A program made the position numbers and the translations under genes. A stretch of DNA of 64,000 nucleotides, from the NCBI GenBank assembly GCA_038502055.1, contig JAXRKN010000045.1, forward strand, positions 828,501 to 892,500, in the 5' to 3' direction. The DNA is from Tanytarsus gracilentus. Its lineage: Eukaryota > Arthropoda > Insecta > Diptera > Chironomidae. Shown here piece by piece: positions 12,401 through 24,074 of the stretch; the stretch's first letter is position 1; each line of letters opens with the position of its first letter. The notes beneath the pieces were generated by a model that was given only the letters and a program-made list of their open reading frames with translations, searched no databases and was not told where the DNA came from.

Positions 12401-15400
12401 AATTCACCATGGCACTAGAAATGATGGCCTGAAATGGCATGGTACAAAATGCTAAAGACATGACACGTGTTTTCTGTATGTATGTGCAAGGCACAAATTT
12501 CTTTCTTCATTCTCATCTCATCTATTTTCTCTCGAAGTTAATTAATTATTCATTCCACTTTTGTGTCCTCATCTCATGTCGACATGGAATTGCTTCGTAA
12601 GTGCTTCAAGCTGTACAATGAAGACATTTAAGGTAGGAGAGATATTTTTGGGAGGTTGAAGAATAATTTATTCATTGCAATGTGAAATTAATTATTTCTC
12701 GAGCATATTATCCTCATCCTCAACTAGCACTCCTGTGTGATGTTTCAAGTTGCTACCGAAAGAATGCATCCCATGCATAGAAGATGTAATGATGTGAGAG
12801 AATTTAAAGAGAGTTTTCCTCTCCTTCACACTTCCTTAATTTCTACACTTAATGCAGTCATTTACTCTCAGGTACATTTTACCTCGATAAAGCACTTCAT
12901 TAGATTTCTTCTTGTTATTTCACCAACCCCAACACTCATTCGGAATGCCTTTATGAAAATTTCTGGCATATTTTTGGGACTGTCGAGTAAAGAGTTAAAG
13001 TGAAAATAATTGAGAAATTGTCACAGCGAAGAGAAATTTATGGATGGGGTTTTGAGGGAGAAAATATTTTTCCTCCGCTGCGGTTTATTTACACTCGAAG
13101 TGCTATATTGTTGGCAGAAGCATTTGAGTGATTACGGAAAGTAAATTGTGTAAACTTTTTGAGTGTTTTCTTAAATAAATTTGAGAGAAATATAAATGTT
13201 GAACGAAAAGTTTTCAAGGTTGATGCTTTAAAGCTTATTAAAGCTTAATTCGCAATTTCCTAAAGTGTCGTATACCCTTAAGATAATATTTAAATATATC
13301 GGTGAGGTAAAAAAAATTAAAAAGCAATTAACAAAAAGATTTAGTTAAAAACAGCTTTCAATTCAAAGTTAAATTCAACAATCATGCAAAGCTTTTTAAA
13401 TAATCAACAATAATGATAAACTGTGAAAAGCTTTCACTTATCTTTAACATTTTAATCCCACCCACTCTTAGAAGTTCATAAAAAATAATTCAAATTAATT
13501 AGCAAGAATTAATCAACACGGAGTTGAGTCATTTATTCTCTCTCTCTTCTTCCTTAATTAAATGCACACTAGAGTATCAACACTAATAATAATAACAACA
13601 TTCCACTGTAAGGAAAAGTGCTTTCGCTTCCAGCCAAAACCAGCACATGATGCTCCCAACATTCGCTACATCATAGAGAACAAATGGCCGCTTTTCATTT
13701 GAGCCTAATTACACGTATTGTTGTTAATTGAATACGATATTTCATCTTGTGTATGTATGCACGGTGAGTGTAACATGTGCTCAAATGGAAAAGCGGAAGA
13801 GAGTGAAGGGTGGAGAACAGTAGAGTCGAGAGAGGCAAAAAAGGTCGAATTTTTCTCGCAACTCATCTTCTTCACTTGAGGATGTGTGTGCGAGTGAGTG
13901 AGCAAGCTTTAATGATAATGACGAAATGAGAAAAATTTTCTCTTCTTTTAGCATAAAAAAATTAATTACACACACAAGAGAGCGAAAGAGCTTTAAGCGT
14001 CATGCGAGACAGAGAGAAAAAGTAATTTAACGCTGATTCATATATGACTATGAGAGCGAGAGAGAAGAATAAAAAATTATGTAAATTTTTCCGCTTCCTT
14101 CCACCTCCTTAACCCGCACCAAACTCATCAATTCATTTCGAGAGTGAACGGAAGTCGAGTTTAATGGCTGGAAATGTGGCATGATAAAGTGCGATTTATG
14201 GATTTAATAAAATCACATTATGAATATGAGATTGTATGCGCAATGAGACTTCCTCACAGATATGTGAATGCCGTTAAATAATGTCGCAGTTGCTGATGCG
14301 GTTTAGCAGGTCGAGTAATGTACATTTAGAAAGTTTGTGTAAATAATTTTATTTTAATTGAGCACAATTAAATTTTGATTTATTTATATAGTAAGTAAAA
14401 ATATGAAAACCTGTAAGGAAAATTTTCAACCATCACAATAAAATATCATCGAAAAAACACACGGTGGTAATCGTGCTTTTGGCAAAAAGATTATGTTCTA
14501 ACGCATTTTGTTTTATGTCGTGGAATAATTAATGAACTAAATTATTCATGAGATCGTTTGTTGAATGTGTAAAACGAAAAAATTCTCATCGAAAGAATTG
14601 CTTGTGACAAAAAGAACGAAAATGTCACATACCAAAAAAAGAGAAAATAACTTTTATATGTTTTTTCTCTCATCTTCACTCACGTATAAAGAGGCCTCGA
14701 AATTTACACCTCATTAAAAATTAATAGCTTGGTGTCGAAAAAGGACATGGTGGATGGCGGGAAGAAGCGAAGTGGAAATTAGAAATGCCACAGATAACAA
14801 GAACTGGATGGGCTTTTATGTCCTTGTTTGTTGAATTGTAATTTGAGGCGGTGAAAATGGTTCATTTTGTCGGAATGATAATTGGAATTGAAACTTGAGA
14901 TTTGCTGAGCTTGGAATGAATTCTTTTAATAGATCATCTAGCGGTTTCTAAGGACGTTGAGGGGACAGTGAAGATGATCTTGACATGAATTAATTATGTT
15001 TTGGTTTTTCAACGTAAATTTTCAAATTATTTTTGATCAACTTTTATTTGATGGTCAACCACAATTTTATGTAATCCATGCAAGTCATATATTTCTTCCA
15101 AATTTACGCTTAATGAATTTCATGTACCAGCTTCCATCTTCTTCAAACTTTTTATTGTTCTTACATGTCACTTTACGATCATCATGGAGCTTGTGCGTGA
15201 GTTACAAATTATTGACAAATATTTATCGATTACACTAATGCACGATGTTGTGTGGAATAAATAACAAACTTTTGGGAGAACGAACACGAAGATTTGTGAC
15301 TGTTAGTTGGAAAGAGAGAAGATGGCATGAATTTTATTACCTTATCACTTCCTTGACATCACGTCGAATTGACATAAACATTTCTGTGTGACTCGCACTC

Positions 15401-18400
15401 ACTTTGCTTCCTCCCCATCATCGAGTGTATATTCATGTGCTGCGTGTTCTTTTGTCTCATTCTTTCGTTTCAATAGCTGCTAATAAAACCTCATTGAGAT
15501 TGAAATCACGTAACAATGTCTGATGACTTCTCATTGAAACCACCGAAAAAAAGAAGGCAGGAAGTAAAAAAGAAGAAAAAGAAAGATGTTTTTTCACAAC
15601 GTTATTTACTATCGATGGCAATAAAATTGCTAATGTGTCGAATGATGATCTGCGATAAGGACAATAAATTGGGGGAGTTTTTCGGCTCCTAATTTTTCGT
15701 TTTCCTTTAAAAATTTAAATAATTTTTTCTCATAGAGAAAAAATATATGGGAGTGAAATTTAGTGTAGACATAATTTAAAAATTTTAATGTTTTTATAAA
15801 ATAATTTGGCTTACATTATCACTTCATAATATTATCTTAAAAACCCTAATCAATCACATCCTTAAGGAAACTTTTGAATTTGTTTGTAAACCATCTAGAA
15901 AAAAATTTAAACTCAATGTTCATGCCAGCGATGACAGATTTATTTCTTTCGCTCATCCTGTGCCGAGATTAATGTCCATAGTGATGAGATTAAAGACGCT
16001 CACGTAGTTGGTGAGCACGAGGAAGGGAAACTGATGATGAGTTTGTCTATTTATTTACATTTCGGATGTGTTTGAGCAAAACATTTTCCAGCAAGAAGCT
16101 ATGTTTATTTTTCTAACAGGCATGCACATCGCATACACAGCATATCATCAACTTTGCATACACACCCATTCCGCCACCTTCTCTCTCTATCTTACGCAGA
16201 CATCATTCATCTTAGTCTTATTATTGTTTCTTCTTTGCAAACAGCTTACAAGTAAATGCGATAAAACAAAATTTCAAAACACAGCCAGGCTCACGTGCAT
16301 ATACACATTCGTATCCCGCTACTATGTGAGTTTCATGTTTACTTTCTCCCCAAGGCATCATCACTGCTTCTCTTCTTATTGTTTCTCTTTTAAAATTCTT
16401 TACAGAGATTTTTGAGATGCTTATTCTTAACATAAACACATTCTCCGAGATGTGTCTTACAAAATCTTCAAATTTATCTTTTGAGCCATCTTCGTTGGCA
16501 ATTAGCTCTTTGAAAAGTTTAAATGCACGGGTTGATGTCTTCATTTCAATCTGAAGTAATGTGTGTTGATATTCTTTGTGCTTGAAGAATTTAACTTGTT
16601 ACACTTTTTATAGAGAATTGTGACACTAGGAATAAAATTTTAAGTTAGACTAGATAGTTAAAAAATCATCAGCCTTTTTAGATTAAATTTGAGTAAAACT
16701 ATTAATAAAGTGATTTGCAAGAATTTTTCACTTCCAATAAAAGTTAGTAGGTGTTCTTGAATTAAAAGATTTTAAATTTCACCGACGTGAATTTGATCAT
16801 CGAATTCCTTTATCATCATAGAAAATAATCTGTTACTTTGCTGTTTAGGCAAAATGAACCTTATTAGTGGTGTACGTATCAAAATCCTCTCATATCAACA
16901 TCAAAGAAGGTTAAATTTTTGAAGGAGACATTTTACGCTTTTTCTTAACTGAAGCATCAGGTAAAACGTTGAAAATTATTCGAGTGCGAAATTGAGACAT
17001 TTCAACCTCCTTTTATTTACCTTAACTGTGGGTTTGCTGCTTGAGTACGACAATAACATTGCGAGGAGAAAAATCTTCTTAAGATTGCAAGGAAGAGAAA
17101 AATTTTATTGGAAAAATAAATTGAAACTGTTATGGAATTATGTTTATAGCAATAATATGTGAATGGGATTGAAGTGGATAAAAAAACCATTGCAAGTGGA
17201 TTAAATGGGGAAACACTTGAAGGTAAAAATAAAATATTTATTGAATGATGTGGAAAGGGTGGGAACTTTTACAAAAATGAAAAAAATTGTTAAAAATTTA
17301 TTGATTGGATTTACGTCTAGAAAAAATTTTAAACCTTAAAAATATAAAATTTTCTTCTCTTACATTCGAATAAAAGTTTTGTCAACTTTTGGAATTAAAA
17401 AAATACTCGCTATAAAATCTCAAGGGCTAAGTAATATATCTTCAAATGTATAAATTATGTGGCGTAAACAATTTTGTAACTAACGATCACAGTTCTTCAT
17501 CACCGCCTCTTGAAATCTAACATGCCTGCCTCAAATCCATCACTCTTAATAAACATCAAAAACACACCGAAAATTTATATTTTGACGCTACGATGATGAG
17601 GTAAAATTTGAACATGAAAAGAGTGCCAATGAAAAAATAATAATGGCAATTCGCCATGGTTTATTAAAGTCGATTAAGTTTTGATTTAATTGCTCTTGAA
17701 GAAAAAGAATTTTTTTTATTGATTCGTGAGCATGACTTATCAAAGTTTCAAGGTTAAGACACATCGGAAGTAAAAAAAAACATTAGCATTGTGCCATGAC
17801 CTTGCTTCGGGGATCTCATAGCCATGATGATGCTGATAAGAAATTTCCATTTTGTGTTAGTGAGGAGTCAGTTCAGAGGTTGGTAACAAGAATTTTATCA
17901 TCAAACGTTTTGACACAGCACGAGAAGTAGAAGAAATCTGAAATACGATGGATGTGAAGACAGCAAGTATGTCAGCAATTTAATTTATATTTTATTATTT
18001 ATTTCAACATACAAAAAAGAATGTTAGACGAACTGTCGTTGGCATTTGTTTTGTGCAAAAAGAAATTTATTAAATTTATATTCCCTTACACGTGAAATAA
18101 TAAATTTTATTCTGGAACATTCTTTCTGAGAAAGAAATCTTCTTGATGTGACGTGTGATAGATAAATGAAAATTGACTTGAAGCTGTGAGAGATTTAATG
18201 AAATGTAAAAAGACGGAAATCTCCGTCATGTTCAAATTATTTTTTCCAAAAGATTTTGTTTTGAAATTTTTTCCAATAAAATTCAAAAAATGTCCACGAA
18301 AAACATTTTACATTTCAACATTTAAAATCCACGCCTATGAAATCCGCTACCAAAGGCAAATCATATAATTGCATGCAATAAATAATTAGCCGCAACACAT

Positions 18401-18516
18401 CCAAGAAATTCCAACTCTCAACCACCATCGTTGGAGTAATTTTTCAAACACGGTTGGAGAGAAAGTTAATAGAGTATAGAGAAAAAATGTTTCAAAACCC
18501 ACACGTGGGTGTTGCC
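3491..18516. other. long non-coding stretch, no defensible gene
   Basis: Fifteen kilobases of AT-rich sequence with only short, compositionally biased open frames. Purine-rich runs give a few charged ORFs (for example 11912-12199) with no recognisable domain or splice context. One weak promoter-plus-exon candidate on the minus strand near 16461-16625 is described in the findings. It could be a distal regulatory region or a large intron of a gene whose exons lie outside the window; the sequence alone does not decide. Confidence 0.55.
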
Positions 18517-18584
18517 GCGTAACCCACTTGTAACAGATCAGTGTTTGAAAATCAAGTGCATAAAAAATGAGTCTAAGTCAATCC

Positions 18585-19128
18585 GGACACTTTGGCTGTC
18601 CGTGGCAGTCCTGTTCGACCAGTCCTCAAAAATCGTCTATGTCATTAGATTCCTGGTCCAATTACGAGTTCAACGATACCCATGAAGTCATAGTTCTGAA
18701 AAATGGACATTTTGGCTGTCCGTGGCACTACTGGCCGGCCTTGATTAGCATTTATCAAAAATCATCTATGTCAATAGATTCCTGGTCCAATTACGAGTTC
18801 AACGAGATACATGAAGCCATAGTTCTGAAAAATGGACATTTTGGCTGTCCGTGGCACTGCTGGCCGGCCATGATGGACATTCCTCAAAAATCATCTATAT
18901 CAATCGATTCCTGGTCCAATCACGAGTTCAACGATACCCATGAAGCCATAGTTCTGAAAAATGGACATTTTGGCTGTCTGTGGCACGACCATAGGTCACG
19001 ACTCGAAAAATCATGTATATCAATCGATTCCTGGTCAAGTTACGAATCAATGCCTGATCAATTTCTGGTTCAATCACGAGTTCAACGATACCCATGAAGC
19101 CATATAAGAGAAAATTTGTATGAAAAAT
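18585..19128. repeat. tandem array of 120-129-bp units
   Basis: Successive units begin with GGACATTTTGGCTGTCCGTG (first unit GGACAC) at 18585, 18705, 18834 and 18963, with a fifth diverged start (GGACGTTATGG) near 19129; the spacings are 120, 129, 129 and 166. Because the units are multiples of three, a 176-codon frame stays open through them (18567-19097). It encodes a 40-43-residue repeat containing GHFGCPWH and SIDSWSNYEFN. The related array at 47.5 kb does not keep this frame, so I treat it as non-coding. Confidence 0.8.
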
Positions 19129-19270
19129 GGACGTTATGGCCGTCCATGGCACGACCATAGGTCATGACTCAAAAAATAGTCAGTGCCTGCACATATAGAC
19201 CCTAAGAGCTACCATCTGGCGAAAACTAGAAGTCTCTAGCTAGTCCAGGGACCGAGATCTCGCTTGTGCA

Positions 19271-19308
19271 GACGGACGGACGGACAGACGGACGGACGGA
19301 CGGACGGA
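19271..19308. repeat. (GACG)n microsatellite inside the element
   Basis: About nine GACG/GGAC units with one GACA interruption, immediately before the conserved terminal segment that begins AATCACGAGCATATAAGCG. A diverged reverse-complement version (CCGTCTGTCCGTCC) is attached to the same terminal segment at 61030-61056. Confidence 0.85.
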
Positions 19309-22300
19309 ATCACGAGCATATAAGCGTTACACCACTTTGTGGGTTACGCTAAAAAGGAAAGAAAAAGTTTTGAAAGTCCAGAAAAGTCATTAAGGAATGG
19401 ATGTTCACCACAATAAGAATATATGTGTGTGTATGGAGTTAGGAGCAAGCAGGAGAAGAAATCGTGTGGCTAAGGTAAAGTCGGTTGTTAATGCTGCACA
19501 CTTAGAAAATTAATTAATGAATATTGTTTGCGATAACGATAACTGTTAGGGAGGGAATTGGGAATAATTTAAGAGTTTTTCGAATGATATAAAATTAAAG
19601 GAAAATTAAGTATGAGATTAAATTTTTAACCCTTAAAAATATTCAAAACATATTTTCCACCCCCAGTGTCTCAATTAAGATGAAATAGAAATTAAAAAAG
19701 TTTCTACACCGACTTTTCACTCCGTTTCTTTTCTCTACCCTTAATACAATTCAGTAGATTGTATAGTTTGTAACTACATATTGTACTTTATACGGCTGCT
19801 GCTCGAAAGAGAAAAGGAGAAAAAAGTTTATAAATCTTTCAGTAGTTTTTCGTTCAATTTATTGTTTGGCATTGTTTTGTTTTGGTTTCGCCAACCATTA
19901 AAGCACAAACACACCACGTAGATTTGTAGAACGTCGGCATGAAATGACGGCAATGTAGTGAACGTGATGGCGGAGTTGATTAAATGAATCTTGGCTATAG
20001 AACACAAAATATTAATTACTTAATAACTCATTTTGCGAGCGATTTGCTGTGTAGTTTGGATTAGCTTACATGGACTCTTAAGGTGGTAGTGGGAAGATGA
20101 TTAGGGGGAAAATTAATAACTGTAATTTTTATACCTACACACCATTAATGAAACTCCTCCATTATTAAACTGTGTAGTAAAGTAAAACCGAGCAATTATT
20201 ATCCGATAATATCCAAGTTGAGATGATGCCAGAGGAGAAAATTCCCACAAGTCTTGCATATCGCACAAAAATTGCTCTAACGAATCCAACATGAAATAAA
20301 AATGAGAAATGTTTATCGATGGAATTTAATCAATCTCAGATAAACATCATATAAAGCATATATGAGAAGAGCAACTTTTATATGAGAATAATTTTCTGGG
20401 TTTACCACTCTAGGGAGCAACTAAAATACAAAATCTGAACATTAACCATATAAACATGAGAGACCATAACTTAATTTACGAACAAACGCTGAAAAAAAGT
20501 TTTCATGAACTATGAAAACGATAAAATTATCGCTTGTGGCGTTGTAATAAAAATGAGTATAAAAGGCACACATAAAAAATCATAAAACGGTGCACATTTA
20601 TTTTGTGTCAGAAATTCCCTAAAGATAATGGTGAATTGTTAGTCGAGATTGTGAATGAGATCGAGAGACAGAAGATGAACAACTTATTTTTAGTTCCTGC
20701 TGTGTATGCATGTATGTTAAGAAGGAATAAACTTTAATTTGTTGCAGAAATAGTGTGAAGTGATGTGAAAAAGATGAAATTTTCATTGTCTGAGAAGAGA
20801 ATTTTAATTAAATTTAGAAAAAATCATGTAGTTTTGATTTGCAAATCCAAATCTTTTAGTTTTAATATTTTTTTTTGTTAGAAATAATTTATCACATAAA
20901 AATGTTTCAAGTTGCCAAATTCAAAACGAGCGTGATAAAAAAATTTATTATCTAATAATATTTTTTCACGCAGGCTCAATCTGAAATCAACGCTGAGAAA
21001 ATACTTGATTTTTAGCATTTTAAATTGTATTTGGATAAGATTTGAATTTAAAAATGTAAGAAATATTTCTGAATTTATTTATTTTCTAGATAATTTTGCA
21101 AAAAAAATCGACATAAAAATGTTGAGCATTCATCTCCTGCTTGTTAAAATTTAAAATTTTTTTTTAATATTTCAGCATGAACTGAAATATTTTCCATTTG
21201 AATTGTTTTGTTACCGTCAGCCGAATTTTGAACAAAATTCTTAATATCAAGAATTTGTAAATTCGCACAGAATGTAAAAATTTTATTTATTTTACGCCTT
21301 GTTTTACGCAAAATATTTTTAAAAATTATTTTCGCTCAGTTGAATGTTCATAAAAAGAAATATCAGCAAGAAATTGCAAAAATTTCATTTCACTGTATCG
21401 CATGTCGACTGAAGTGAAGTGACGTGCCGCTGTCACGAAATGCAATTTGATGACTAAATAAAATCAGCTGCATGCAGTGAGAGAACTGAAAAGGGAAAAG
21501 AAACGGTAAAAGACGTCGAAAGGCATCAAGACTTTGTAGCATTTTTTGCAAACTCTTTCAAACAACCACAATTTCAAATTTTAACCCATAAAAAAGTAAA
21601 GAAATAAAATTTGCGACTTGCCAACATAAAAAAATTCATCGCAAATCAACTTTTTTCCAACAATTTTATTTTCGCGCGCTCTATGTGAATATGAACATAA
21701 AGTGGGGGAGAAAAAATACTAAATTTCATTTTCATAATTCTTCTCGAAAAAAAAGTTTCTTTATTCGTTTTTGATATTTTCAATCACGCAAGGTAGAAAA
21801 AGGGGAATTAAAGTTTTACTAAAGTTTTTCATTAGGTTTAAGGTGCGACGTGAGATTTTTGAAAATTAGATAGTCCAAAACTTGGTTGATTTTCTCATTA
21901 TTATTCTTCAAAATTTAAAAATTTAATTTTTTTACAGATTTTTAAATGTTCAGATTTTCACCACAAAACCATCATTCATTAAATACCGTCAAAATTTCTC
22001 CCTCAAAAAAATCATTCGTTTTACATTCTATGACTTTCATAGTGAGAAATTTTATAGTCACGCTATTAATTCCATGCACCTTCATAAACTTGTTCACCTT
22101 TTATATTTCGATAAAATTTCCTCTTCTTTCACACCATCCGTGGGCTATGTACAGTACAAAAACAACAAAAACTCCCTCCTTGAGTGCTGTTCACTTCAAT
22201 CTAGAGGTGTGAAATAGTTGTTTACACATTGAAAAGTTTGCTCTCAAAACAGCAACAATAAAAAAGTGAGGAAAATAATTTTTTTATTGTTCACAAGAAA

Positions 22301-23436
22301 ATCCTTTTTTTATAATGACGCTTGTGTTATTGTACGCCGCACCATGGAAGCAAAAGTTGTATACAATAACAGCAAGTAAAAGAAGTCCCAACAAATAACT
22401 TGATATCCAGCATGAAAGTATAATACTTGCACTGACAGTTTCAATTATTGAGAGAATGAAAACTCAATGCATAGTTCTCGTGTCTGGTGGAAGGGGGATA
22501 AAAAATAGAAATGTTAGCGTCAATTGTTGTGACGTCAAAGTAAATCCGTTTTGAAATTTTTTTAATATTTCATTTTCTTAGTAGGGAACTTCTGGGAAGT
22601 TTAGTGAGATTTTCTTTGATGTAAAATTGTATGAAAAATAAATTTATTTTTCTCTTCCAGGTCATTTTATTTCATGCGTGAAGTGTGTTTTGAATATTTT
22701 AAAACTTTAATTGAATGAACGAAATTAACAACTTTTTACGATTTATTTCTGCTCAATTTCCTAAATTTCTAAAACTTTCGTCATCAACGCTAAAAGGTAT
22801 TTTGCGTTAAGCACCGGGAACAGTAAAAACAACATAAACAAATAACATTTAATAAATTATCGCAATTTGAGATAATCTAAACCGGCAACAAAATATTTTT
22901 CCATGAGAAAACTTTCACTTTACTTTTCTATAAACCAACGCCATAAAAATGTTGTTGCGTGATGCAATAATTCCATTTTTCAACTATTTTATTCATTATC
23001 TAACGCTCATAAAAGACTATGATTAATGGAGTGAGGGCGGTTGGAGGGAAAAATATGGTTACAAAAGCTAAAGTAGGAAAATTTTGTTTTATGATCTGAT
23101 AAACATTTTACGGCGAATTGAATTATTTACAAAAGTTAACTTTTAGGAAAATCTAACTCAATGAAAAAATTTAAATTTTAAGATAAATTCCTTTAATCAT
23201 CTAACAGCTCTCATTTCCTAGAATTCAACTTTTTTCGTACCATAAACTCAAAGTACTTATCTCGCTATTCAATTTCCAATTTTCATTCTCAAAACTTTTC
23301 CATTGAAGCTCTTTTCCTGATGATTAAATGACAACAACAACATAATCATCGATATACGCTTACATTTTACTACCGACGCTTTTTAAGCGAGTGAGTATCA
23401 AATTCAGTCATGCATGGAGCAAAAAGTTTATCGAAA

Positions 23437-23459
23437 GTGTGTGTGTGTGTGTGTGTGTG
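23437..23459. repeat. (GT)n microsatellite
   Basis: An uninterrupted GT dinucleotide run of about 11 units. Confidence 0.95.
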
Positions 23460-23892
23460 GATGTGAAAATGAGAAAAATACTGGAAAATTCAATTTAAAG
23501 TTTTCTCTTGAGAGGCCTTAGCAAAAGTGTAAGAATGGAGATCGAAAGAGTGCCTTTGAACTTGCTTGGGGAATTGAAGAAATGAGTGAGGAAGAATAAA
23601 ATAATCTGACTGTGCAAATGTGACAATAAACACGGATAGATTTTCATCGCCTTATGCCGTTTTCTGACGCTTTCTTGGGAATAAAAGAGCTCGATACTGT
23701 TGAATATGTGCGGCACAGAATAAAAGGATTATGGTTGGAAAATGAGAATGCTTTCAGCTACAAAAAATAAATACTTTCTCATGTGTGTAAAGATTTTTTT
23801 ATTGAGATTTGTTGGAAATCAACACAAATATTTTGAATTGCGTTGTAAACTTCATTTATGACGTGGGCATAAAGAAAGAAAAATTTAAAGAC

Positions 23893-24074
23893 TTATTCGA
23901 ATAAATTAATAAAGGATGGGACGTTTAGAAAATAAAAAATTCAATCAAATTTCAATTTGATTTTTTAAGATTTTTATCTTTTCTTACATTTCTAAATTTA
24001 CATATTTATTATTCGAATAAATTAATAAAGGATGGGACGTTTAGAAAATAAAAAATTCAATCAAATTTCAATTT
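23893..24074. repeat. 66-bp direct duplication, 116-bp period
   Basis: A segment starting with the palindrome TTATTCGAATAA at 23893-23958 recurs without visible change at 24009-24074, with about 50 bp between the copies. Identity over 66 bases of otherwise unconstrained AT-rich DNA suggests a recent local duplication. Confidence 0.9.

Larger units (their letters stand above)
18517..19349. mobile_element. tandem-repeat element with inverted ends, Helentron/HINE-like
   Basis: The unit is bounded by a perfect 11-bp inverted repeat, GCGTAACCCAC at 18517-18527 and its complement at 19339-19349. From left to right it contains about four and a half copies of a 120-129-bp tandem unit, a unique stretch of about 100 bp, a (GACG)n microsatellite (19271-19308), and a terminal hairpin (arms about 19324-19335 and 19339-19349) followed at once by CTAA. 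Short subterminal inverted repeats, central tandem repeats, a microsatellite and a 3' stem-loop are the known layout of DINE-1/HINE-type non-autonomous Helentrons. The family assignment is inference from architecture only. Related pieces occur at 29526-29599, 47490-47870 and 60981-61056. No transposase or Rep/helicase is present. Confidence 0.6.

Noticed and set aside
13985..14065. Purine-rich GAGA-like runs (GAGAGCGAGAGAG)
   Set aside because: Common simple sequence in insect DNA; a GAGA-factor site cannot be claimed from this alone.
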